Shown here one piece after another: positions 1 to 9,487 of a DNA stretch of 64,000 nt; the first letter of the stretch is position 1; the number at the start of each line of letters is the position of its first letter. This DNA comes from Pelodera strongyloides (Eukaryota > Nematoda > Chromadorea > Rhabditida > Rhabditidae): positions 1,446,001 to 1,510,000 of the forward strand of contig JAANDG010000003.1 in the NCBI GenBank assembly GCA_036852015.1, written 5' to 3'. Below the pieces are notes generated by a model. That model ran no database searches. It was given only the letters and a program-made list of their open reading frames with translations, and was not told the origin of the DNA. The position numbers and the translations under genes were made by a program.

Positions 1-107
1 AAATTGAAGGGCACGCCCTAGGGCATATTTGCTTAAATACATGCCTGCTGGCCTAGAGTCACCTATGATCGACGCTCAGAAACTACGAAGTACAAGTACA
101 GCGAAAC

Positions 108-638
108 TCACAATCTAGGCAATTCAGGCAATTGCAACACCCCTTGCGGGGTCAAGTGAGAGAGAATGAGAGGATTGAGAGAGATAGGACGGGCATAGGA
201 GGATGTAGAACGCTCAAACTTCCTGTTCAGTGACGGCTGATTCTCTCTAATAGAGATTGCCTCCTGTATCAGAAGTCTTCGGGGATGACTCTCCCGGTGA
301 AGAATAGACACAGAAAAGCTGAATTCACCATTAAAGTCCTGGTGTGATTCAGTAAAGTGAAGATCTAGCATCTTACCCCTAGCCTTATGCTGAGAAACCC
401 GCTCCTTAAGCGGTTGAATAGTCTGGCCAATGTAGAATTCCTCGCACAAATTGCATGTTATCTTATAGACCACGCACCTCGCAACACAGTCTCCCAGGGA
501 ACTATTAATGCAAATGTGACAAGGTACTGTCTTGGCCCAGCACTTCTTGTCATAGAACCTGTTTTTGACTAACAACTTTCTGAGAGTTGGCGGAGGTTTT
601 TCTGCTACAGTGAGACCTAAACTAGGGTGTTTTCTCAC
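108..638 (-). pseudogene. GIY-YIG endonuclease end of the Penelope-like element
   Basis: An open 176-codon stretch. Around 471-417 it contains VYKITCNLCEEFYIGQT, the two strands of a GIY-YIG nuclease (VYxI...YIGQT), followed by LKERVSQH, matching the family's R-x3-H helix. A cysteine cluster (KKCWAKTVPCHIC, then CVARC) precedes it, as is common between RT and endonuclease in Penelope-like elements. The conserved glutamate may lie in the later QEAISIRENQPSLNRK segment. The ORF is intact but cut off from its RT by frameshifts and stops upstream, so I call it a remnant, not a functional gene. The tail past the endonuclease is Ser/Pro/Leu-rich. Confidence 0.8.
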
Positions 639-1381
639 TGTGGCCTTAATCTTAATGAAGTTAGTGAACTGATCACTAACAAACGGTATGGCGAGGACCG
701 TTCCTAGTTCCTACACGTCTAGGACTTGAAATTTTATTTCGGCGCTGAGGCAACCGAGCTTGCAAATTGTTTGTGTTTGATGAGTGCCCGTTTTGGGTGC
801 AAATTTTCTTTGCAAGCCTGATTGACTCAGTTTGGTAACATTGAGTGGAAACTAAAGCAGCAGTTTCACGGTATTCTAGCTACCTGCTGTTTTAAAGGGA
901 ATGTCAAGCCGGTTTTTCATGTTGGGCTCAAAAAAAGCTTGTTTTGAAGGTGAGGAAAGTGAAAATAAAAATAAACAAAAACTTTCATGTAAATGTAAGA
1001 AGAAAAACAATTTCAAACCGCTCCAAAAAAACTCATTTCAGTATGGGATTCGAGTCGTGCGGACAGAGCTAAGCCAAATCTCTGTCCACGGGACGTTTGA
1101 ATTTACGAGGCTGTTAGACAGCTAAGAAAAAGAGGAGGGCGTAAGAGAAATTTTTGAAGTCAGCAAAGAAAAAGAGGAGGGCGTGAGAGAAATTGTTTAA
1201 AGTACGGTATTTTGTGATAGCGTGTTATAGAATATCTGTGAATCAGGCTTGACATGCGCTTTAAGGCAATAGGGTGCGCCGAGGTACAGTGTACCAGAAC
1301 ATTTTTGTTAGCTGGCTTACGGTACCACTTGATTACATAACGACGACCGCCGGGCGCCGTGGAATGAAACCAGCATGTTAA

Positions 1382-1957
1382 AGGGTGAGGTCCACCTCAG
1401 AAAACAAAAAAGTTATTATTTTTATTAAATTCCCCGTGTCTATATCTACCAGAATAACTAAAACAAATTTGACAGAAAATTATTTCCAACGAAATATGAG
1501 CAAAAAATGGTCCAGCTTGAGTACCTCGGATTACGGTAGCCTGGTATCCTGTTGGTTGAGAAGAAAAAAAAATGTGAAAAATTTTCGAAAAAAATTACAA
1601 ACAAAAAATATGTTCTAAAATAACTACAACGCAATACAAATGACGAAGACGGGATTAATTGTGCTTTGTTTAGCTTGGCAAAAAAAATAAAACGCATGGT
1701 TTTAAAAAAGCAACAAACGCACAGCCATAATCCCGCCCTTTCATTGTCCCCAAACAACGGTAGCGAGAGCGCGGTTTATCATGCACCACACCCCATCGAC
1801 GCCTATCGTAAAGATGGTACTGGAGGGCTATTTTTTGCTCCATATTTCGTTGGAAATAATTTTCTGTCAAATTTGTTTTAGTTATTCTGGTAGATACAGA
1901 CACGGGGAATCTAATAAAAATAATAACTTTTTTGTTTTCTGAGGTGGACCTCACCCT
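1382..1957. mobile_element. TTAA-flanked inverted-repeat element (AGGGTGAGGTCC ends)
   Basis: Both ends read AGGGTGAGGTCCACCTCAG inward as inverted repeats that extend over roughly 130 bp, including matching blocks at 1450-1510 and 1845-1915. TTAA lies at 1378-1381 and 1958-1961. TTAA target duplications are the mark of piggyBac-type transposition, so this is probably a non-autonomous piggyBac-like MITE. It interrupts the RT thumb of the Penelope-like element, so it is younger than that insertion. The ORFs inside it are short and mirror each other across the two arms; none looks like a transposase. Confidence 0.8.
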
Positions 1958-1961
1958 TTAA

Positions 1962-2640
1962 GGAATGAAAAAAAGTGGTCCTCACCAGGGGGCTCGCGGG
2001 TGAATTTGATGTTTTCGGTCGCTGAATTTAGCTCCCTAAACAAAGAATCCATGCTATCCTGCGAGTCAGCCACGACGAAACAATCGTCGATGGTCGATGT
2101 ACCTAGAGTAGAACTTAATACCTACGCTACTACTTGAAGACTCATTGTGATGCATTGCACAAATGGCCAAGGTAGGCGCTAGCCTGTTTCCCATACAGAG
2201 GCCCCTGACTTGCCGGTAGTATTTCTTATTCCACATGAATGTGGAACAAGAAAGGCATAGGCCTTTTGATTATGTACTTTGCTTGTAATCAATAAACCTT
2301 ATTATTAAAGTCAAGAACATCTCTAGAGCTTAAACCGAAAAGTGAAATTTGCGACGAATGCTTACTAAGCATTTCTTCCATTACCCTAATCGCCGCCTCA
2401 CAATCGATGTTAGTGTAGAGAGACATAACATCGAAAGACTCAAAGATAAGGGGGTAGGAATCAGCTAATCCTACGGTATCCGGCTCGGGGAATGTGTTAT
2501 GGAGTCGTGTCAGGAAATCCTTAGAGTTAGTTAGGTGTGCTGGGACAAATTGTACTAACTGGCCTTCAATTTCGCCGGATCAATTTTGTGAGTTTTTGTG
2601 AGTAAGTACATAACCGGTGGGGTAGGGTGTGTGTAATTAA
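1962..2640 (-). pseudogene. Reverse-transcriptase core of the Penelope-like element, frameshifted
   Basis: On the minus strand the RT blocks appear in the correct order: YLLTKTHK near 2610, SFDVMSLYTNI (motif A, catalytic Asp) near 2443-2408, GLCMGNRLAPTLA (motif B) near 2207-2165, and a YIDD box (motif C) near 2105-2068. The blocks are not in one frame. At the YIDD box a 7-bp direct duplication (CATCGAC type) breaks the frame, after which the sequence continues as a normal RT. The part of the thumb beginning WYRKPANKN lies at about 1340-1210, beyond the inserted TTAA element. The enzyme would have primed cDNA synthesis on nuclear DNA; this copy cannot. Confidence 0.75.
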
Positions 2641-2824
2641 CTAAATTGTACAGACTGTCAGGCAGCCTACGATCCTGCGCAACTCTCCGAAAACTTTCTT
2701 TTAATGCCAGGAATTCCTGGTTGAAGTCTTTCCGAAGAGCTGACCTGTAGACGTCTACTCGGACTGAATTATGGCCCTTTCGACAATAATTTAATTGCGG
2801 ACGTAGGTAATTTGAGGTTCCCTA

Positions 2825-3196
2825 TCACAGTGCAGCGCTCAACAACCGGCTCTGGGTTCCCTTGCCTTTGGTAATGACCGCCGGCCTCATTATATTACGA
2901 CTAGTGCGGGAACAGGTTTGGACTCTCTCAGAATTATAGTACTTCTTTACTAACATTTGCAACCTAAGCCAAACCTCCGGTGACAAAATGGAAGAACAAG
3001 TATCCTTAAAGGACGTAATCGAAGCAACGAGTGTGTGAATTCTAGCGTGTTTATTCTCAATTTCACCAGACAGAATCGAGCAGTGAACATGTCTCAAGGC
3101 AGAATTAAACTTGGTTCCAAAACGCTGTAAGTTTTGTGATTGTGTAGCGTTAGTTACAAACCGTGGAAAAATGGATTCTTTGATTCTTTCTTGCAT
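2825..3196 (-). pseudogene. N-terminal segment of the Penelope-like element
   Basis: A 123-codon ORF, basic and helical in character, lying just upstream (minus strand) of the RT blocks. It has no motif I recognise. Its position and strand fit the N-terminal extension that precedes RT in Penelope-like elements. The original start codon is uncertain. Confidence 0.45.
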
Positions 3197-3322
3197 TTAG
3201 TGACAAAGTTTCTGCTTTAGTATTCGTACTCATACTACCTTTGCATGGTTCAGCGAGTATGTTGTTCAGAGGTCGAGAAGTTTATACATCTGTTCATGAA
3301 ATAATGGTTTAGTGTATTGCAG

Positions 3323-6300
3323 CGGCTCGGTCGCAACACCCACCTGCTGGTGCACAACCACAACGTCGGTCAGCAGTAGTTGCAACCGCTACACAGCAAC
3401 GTCGACCTCCTATAGCGGCTGCACGACGTCAACATGAACGGCAAGCAGGTGCTACCGCAGCACAACGTCATGTTCCCGTGCCAGCTCGTTCGCAGACTTC
3501 AATTATCGCTAATTCCGTAAGGTGTGTTTTAGACTTTCTTCTTTTAACTTGGTAAAAAGTTGGTAAACTAATTCACAGATCTCGTCACTGTAAGTGCATC
3601 TGCAGAATAATGCACAAATTTGTTTTTTTTTTCTCTTCTAATAGATGGTTAATGTAAGCGTCAGTAGCATTTCTGCTTACCTAGTGTTCTATATCGTATA
3701 CCTAGTGGCCTAGTGCTTTTGCGGTGAATATGTGCGGCGCTTTTACGATACATTTTTTAGCACTGCACCTCGACCTCCTCATAATCCCGGACGTAATACG
3801 CGGCCGAGTGTACCTGCAGCTGTACCAGGTGCTGCGGTAGCTGTGGTGCAGCAGCCAAATAGGGAAGTTGCTGCGGACAGACCAAGTGATGCCGTCAAGT
3901 AAGTTTGAACTTTTGAAGTGTCTTGTTGGGTACTGCGTCTAGTTGCTTTCCCACCTTTCAATATTTATTAGCATCAACCACCTAACCTACTATGGTACGG
4001 GGGTGCGGGTGAAAAATGATGGAAACCATTAAAATCAACAGTACTTCTTAAGCCAGTTATATAAAGTTATATAAGTTATCATATAAAGGAGAAGAGTTTG
4101 TTTGATAAATAAGTTATATAAAGGAGAAGAGTTTGTTTGACTTTTTGTTTGTATGAACGCAACGAAGGACTTTTATAAAGTTTTGATTCATAAGGGCAAT
4201 TCCAATAACAAACTCTTAAAAGTACTGCAACAGTAGTTCATTAATTGTTGGTTGTTCCTAGCCAGGAAGTGACCGGTAGAATTGAAGAACACTACCCCTT
4301 TTGGAAAAAAATTACCCCATGCAAAATAATATCCCCATTTTACAAAATACTACCCCCATGTCTTTACAAAATACTACCCCTTCCTAGCGGGGTAGTCATA
4401 TGCAATGGTGGGGTAGTCATATTCAATTGGTGGGGGTAGTATTTTGTAATTTTTCCCACGGGGTGGTAAAAGCCAATGGGTTGGGGTAATATTTTGTAAG
4501 AAGGGGGTATTATTTTCACATGTAGGGGGTAGCATAATTCAAGATTACCTAGGGTTTGAAGATCACTACCCCACCATTGAAGAACACTACCCCTCTATAG
4601 AAGAAAACTACCCCACCATTGAAGAACACTACCCCTTTCTGCCCATTTACTACCCCCTTGACTGGGGTGACAAAATGTCAAAAGGGGTAGTGTTCTTCAA
4701 TGGTGGGGTAGTACTTTGCATGTTACAAAATGCAACCCCCATACATTTGGGGTAGTATATTTCAACTTTGGGTAGTATTCTTCAATTTTACCGTAGTGAC
4801 CAACGTAAACCAAAAGCCTTGAACAGGCAGGACTAAACTTCATGTACGGGGATTGAATTTTGTGCTGGATGTGAACCTATCTTTTAGTGCGCGCGGAGGC
4901 CAAACTGAGCCACATCCTGAACCTGTCGTGGCAAGTAGGACCCAGGTAGACCTACCCGCCCAAGAAGTGCGACCCAGTGCCGTACCAGTACCCAGGGTTC
5001 TTGCATTCCCAAGAGGCCGAATGTTTGTACGTAAGTTATTCCAATTTTGTAATGACCCAAGACTGGATGGGTCCCTTTTTATAGCCGCTGTTTTCCGAAA
5101 GAATAAATAATTAACTAACTGTCTCAGTAATCATAGTTTTTTTTTAACTCACGGCGAGAAGCCTAAAAATATTTTAGCACTGTAACTTATTGGTTTCAGT
5201 GGCATTGGAACCGCTCGCAAGCGGGATAATTGTGCGAGTGAATGCCGACTGCTTTGCACGTGTATGTATATTTGTGTTGTTCAGTGTTGAGCATGGGAAT
5301 GTGCGAAGTGAAGGAGAATGTTTTCTTGTTCTTTTTTACCGAAAAGACTCTAAAGGGTTTACTCGATTTGGTGCCCTGTTTTTATTATAGATAAAAGAAA
5401 AGGTACTGTTTGTATTGTCCGGGCTAAAACATTCTACTTACGATGATAAGATAAAAAGTACCTTATACTTTATGTGCAGCTTAACTGCATTCACACCTAG
5501 AAAAGTAACCTAGACAAGTAAATTCCCACTCACTAATTCCGACTAATGTCGTGGGTAGGAAATTTTAGCGCTCCAATGAATAACATTTGAAACAATGAAT
5601 AACAAATTTCAGTTTATGCAGCATCCAACTGCTGTGGAGCTGATGCGTTGTGTTATTCTACTTGCACGTCGACGTCTCGGTCTCAATTCAGCAGTGAGGG
5701 TGAAGGTTGGTGTGTTTCAGAGTAAGCATACACTAGCTCCACTAGGGTAATCTTGTCTTTATACGAAAAATGGCCTTGTCTCGAACCTCGAACCCTGGTC
5801 ACCTGGCTGGCTAGCTGGCGCGCTCCCGGTTAGGCCACGTTCACCAATACTACAACTGTGATCTGTTCATGCCGATTGGTCGATTCACCACAATTTGACC
5901 ATCCCATTGTATTTGCAGGTGTTTGAAATTGAAATTGAAGCAGAGGCTGGCACCGAGACGCTTGAATTCGGTAAATATTGTTCTTCCATTTCACGGTTTT
6001 CAATAGTTTTGAATGATTTGAATGTTGAGTTTTGAATCGGTATGATTTCAAACATACGAATACCACTTTTTCCGACCTAGCCTCACAGTGAGCAGAATCC
6101 TGGGTCCCTGTTTTGTGTGCTTACGGCTTATCTTCGTCTTGGTCTGATATCCCTTTTTTTCAATTCCCATTCCCGTTTAGATGGAGAAAGTGTCAACCAC
6201 CTCCCACAAACGGCGCAGGGTTTTGTTGATCGATATGGACCGAATCGTCTCCTCGAGGTAAGACCTAATTATTCTCCTCTCCTTGGTTTCCCTAATACTT

Positions 6301-7571
6301 TAAAGCGAAATACCACCCGGTTTGGGGTTTTTTCACCAAAAATAGTTTGAAAAAAGTTATAAACGAAAATAAACATAAAAACGCAAACAAAAAGTGCATC
6401 TTGTATAGAAATGTTCTCAAACAACCATTTTTTGCGATTTTGTATGGGAAAATTCGCTTCCGGCGATTTGCCGATTTTAATACAAGCACGGCCCCGGAAA
6501 AATCGAGGGATGGGCTTTTCAAATGATCACACACTCCGAAGCATCCAAATGACGAAATGTTGACAAAATATTTTGAATTTGACTAGTAAAAGACCAAAAA
6601 TGCACATTTTGAAAACGGCGGTAAACGCACGGTTGTTTACTCCTCCTCTTTTCGTATTTTTTTGTTGAGATCGACCGGTATTTCGCTTTAAGCAGTGACC
6701 AATACGTATTGCTTGGTTTTGTGAGAATCTCCGACTTTACGGCATAACGGCAGCCGAATGCCAACACATGTGCACGACGTGGATGCGTTTAGGCACGCGC
6801 ATATCTGTTCGTAGTGTAAGTATGAACTGTGAACTCGGATTACCTACGAACAACACACTTGGCATGATTTAACATGTTTTGTTTAGATTGCCGTGGTCAA
6901 TGGTCCTGCTGTTGTGCCTGATTCTCCAATGCCGAATAGAGATGACACTGTTAGTTTAGCGTTTTTGTTTGGATAGCAAAAAAGTGAGGATAGAAATGAA
7001 CACGAAATTTCAAGAAAGTCATGAAACCGGACGCTAACCGTATACGAATATTAGTAGCCAACGAACATATCGTAGGTGATCCGTAGTGATGACTGGGGAG
7101 ACTGCACGATTTGTTTCGAAGACTTGCCCTACGACCCGGTTGGATGTCTTTATTGTCGCCAGATGATAGGATGCAGATTGTACGTTTTCTTCCTTCTTTT
7201 CTCTTCAAGTCGCTAGAGTATTCTTCGTAATCCTGTAACCACCTATGTATGCAGGTGCATGTGATTATATACATTCCATGCGCGCACTTCATCGTGCCAT
7301 TGACTTGGTCTTTTGCTTTCTTATCAATTCTTATCTTGTGCGAGAGCTGTCTGACTCTGACTTGATTTTTTCAGCAATCAATTATTTCATTTCATCTGAC
7401 TTTCTGTTCAGCTGTGTGAAGCAGTGGATCAGAACTGGTCGAGAGGCTGCGGCTGCCCATCCGAATAATCCAGAAGCGGGTCGTAACCATAGAAAATGTC
7501 CCCTGTGCAGACACGAATGGGATTGGGAGCCCGAGGTGACGAGCATGTTTATGCTCAGTGGCGGAGCCTAG
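3323..7571 (+). CDS. RING-like gene A, 5' part missing
   Basis: First of four tandem paralogues. Exons: 3323-3521, 3761-3898, 4888-5030, 5200-5261, 5622-5705, 5919-5970, 6181-6257, 6887-6949, 7076-7179, 7412-7571. All joins keep one reading frame to the TAG at 7569-7571. The early exons are Gln/Pro/Ala/Arg-rich. Middle exons match B and C at modest identity (for example HPTAVELMR versus IPDAVKELH). The last two exons encode an eight-Cys RING-like domain (CTIC, CLYC, CRFC, CPLC) and the tail RHEWDWEPEVTSMF. Exon 3761-3898 looks like a fusion of two exons that are separate in B and lacks the 13-residue repeats. Exons equivalent to B1-B5 are not seen; the Penelope-like element fills that place, so they may lie left of the window or be lost. 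The exon at 4888 uses a strong GTAAGT donor that B and C lack. E3 activity is inferred from the RING only. Confidence 0.65.
4062..4172 (-). repeat. SINE 3'-end fragments
   Basis: Two adjacent stretches containing TATAAAGGAGAAGAGTTTG, the second followed by TTTTTGTTTGTATGAACGCA, are the reverse complement of the 3' part of the tRNA-like SINE copies at 39852-40288. They lie in an intron of gene A. The tRNA-like head is absent. Confidence 0.5.
4275..4792. mobile_element. Inverted-repeat element filled with ACTACCCC repeats
   Basis: The ends are inverted copies (GGTAGAATTGAAGAACACTACC at the left; GGTAGTATTCTTCAATTTTACC at the right). The flanks read AAGTGACC and TAGTGACC, a possible 7-bp duplication (AGTGACC). 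The interior is almost wholly made of degenerate ATTGAAGAACACTACCCC units and their complements. The homologous intron of gene B (around 12690) lacks the block, so it is an insertion in A. No coding potential. Confidence 0.6.
6304..6687. mobile_element. TTAA MITE, 384-bp family, copy 1
   Basis: Flanked by TTAA at 6300-6303 and 6688-6691. Ends read AGCGAAATACCACCCGG and, inverted, AGCGAAATACCGGTCG. It is the same length as, and closely matches in reverse orientation, the element at 34066-34449. It sits in an intron of gene A and is missing from the same intron of B and C. The 80-codon minus ORF it contains is repeated in the other copy but resembles no transposase. Confidence 0.8.
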
Positions 7572-9487
7572 GTTCAGCGTACTCAGGTTTGTGTGCTCAG
7601 GGCCGGAGCTTAGGCTTAGCGTATCCACGTTTATGGTAGGGGTGGATCCTAGGTAAGCCTAGGTTCAGCATAGTGTGCTTTGTCTTAAGAGATGGAACCT
7701 AGGTTTTGAAATGTAGGTTTTGCAAATTCAGGTTTCGATTTCGGAAGTTTTGCATATTCAGCTATTCATGTGTGTTGCAAGTTGCATACACTCGGTATTA
7801 TCATAGCCCAAATAAGTATCGACTTGCAAAGGCACTGTGTTTTCCTTGTGGGTTTTCTTGCACTAATACTTCGACCAAATGAGTTTACACAGCTAGGTAG
7901 TGGGAAATACTAGTCGAGAATCCCAAATGGTGCGACTCTAAGTGCAGGAGTGAGGAGAGTCACCATTAGCATGTGAATGTATTTCCAATTGTTGTTTTTG
8001 GATTGGATTGCATTGGTATGGTATGGTATCAATCGAACATGTACAATTGTAATTATTTACATTTTTTGTTTTGTCCTTAAAAAATGATTTATATACCTGT
8101 CACATTTGCTCATTCTTGCCTGCCTTTAATTACTTACGTTACGTGTACGCTGCCGGGTAGTCTCCTAATCTCATCTCATTTCAGCATTAGGTTTTTCACT
8201 GATTATGATTTTACTTTTAGCCCTCACCAAATGCTATTGCATTTGCTTTTTGAATTTGAGTATGAAGTATGTATTATTCATTCCATTTCGTCTCCCAATC
8301 AGGGTTACTTGTCTGAATCATCGCCATTGCCAGCACCCTTTTACTCATCTGTGTTTTGTTTAGTCAAACTGTACTGTGCTTTTTCATTTGTTGAAGATGG
8401 CATTAGTTGGATTTTGGATTTGTACGTATTTTGTGAGAGATACTGGACAACTTTATTACTGTATGTACATTTCTGTGCCTCAGCCGCAGAGCACAAATTG
8501 AACTGAATTTGCATATAACGTATGTACGTGAGGGTAGTTGTCGAGCATTGTTTCACAAACCACGCGCAATAGCTTGCTTACTATACCTTAAACCTTAAAC
8601 TTTTATCTTGTAATACAAGTAATACAACCTTATAGCCTTCTTGTTATCTAATACTCGTTGCGACTTTTTTGATCTCATTGCACCGGTAGATTGGAAATTT
8701 AAAACTTGAAATAGAATGCAGACCAATATGCTCGTATTTAATAACCAATACACACAATGCGGTTGATGGTTTATATCTGTTTGATATCTGCGTGCTTTCC
8801 TTTTATCTTCTTTTATCCTTTTAGCCCATTTATTTTACAACGAGGGTTATCTGTCCTCAACTATGTTTTTTTTTTCCGTAAGACAGTTGACAGTGTGAGA
8901 CTGCGCGTTCAAGTTGGGCAGAAATTCGGGAACCAACCGTCTTTTTTTAGCGCACAGACCGTGGCAAAGTCAGAGATGCGCTACACGGATATCGGCTTTT
9001 TGCCCATCATAGACGCATAATTATGTAGTTTTTGCGATTTCTATTTGTGTCAAACTCAGATCATTTTAGTTTTTGGTAGATTGCTTTATGTTTAACAAGG
9101 CTTGTCAAAGAGTTATTGAAGAGAGTTTTTCCATGTGAATAATTTATTGATTAAACAATGTTTGTGCTCTGTGATTATTTTCTGAATTTTTGTGAGCGGT
9201 TTGTGATACCCGGAAATGTTTTTCTTTGTTTCTTCTTGTTCCGGAGCGGCATGTTGCATCAGTATTCTACTTTGTCACCGTGATTAAATTTCTACGTTGT
9301 TTTTGGATTGTGTTATATTAGAGGCTCAATTTCCGTTTGCCCTCTCCTGGTATGATTACCGTTTGTAAATTACTTTTGAACATTTACTCTTTTGGTACTT
9401 TCTGCGTATTTTGTGTTATTTCCTTTCCTTGTCTATCATTTTCTTGGTTGTCTTGAAACACCGCTTACGTACGTACGCTGCTTCTAG
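7572..9487. other. Spacer between genes A and B
   Basis: No gene seen. The first part repeats AGGNNNAGCCTAGG-like phrases after the stop codon. The whole spacer is nearly identical to 15186-17105, with small indels, showing it was part of the duplicated 7.6-kb unit. Any promoter of gene B should lie here, but I can point to no specific element. The last bases before the B start codon are CTTCTAG, which reads as a splice acceptor directly against the ATG. Confidence 0.6.

Larger units (their letters stand above)
1..3260 (-). mobile_element. Degraded Penelope-like retrotransposon
   Basis: Read on the minus strand from about 3260 down, the pieces follow Penelope-like element order: an N-terminal segment (3196-2825), reverse-transcriptase blocks (about 2640-1960 and 1340-1210), and a C-terminal GIY-YIG endonuclease (638-108). 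The pieces are in different frames or have stops, and a TTAA element (1382-1957) splits the RT, so this copy is dead. Penelope-like elements copy RNA into DNA and usually pair RT with GIY-YIG. The 5' end lies next to sequence matching the intron before the 262-nt exon of gene B (homology resumes near 3270), so it appears to sit antisense in an intron of gene A. The 3' end is outside the window or within 1-107, where I see no further coding. Non-LTR elements were considered, but the GIY-YIG domain favours Penelope. Confidence 0.8.

Noticed and set aside
1382..1957. Mirror-image ORFs containing FVGNNFLSNLF as a transposase
   Set aside because: They are the same inverted-repeat arms read from each side; no catalytic motif.
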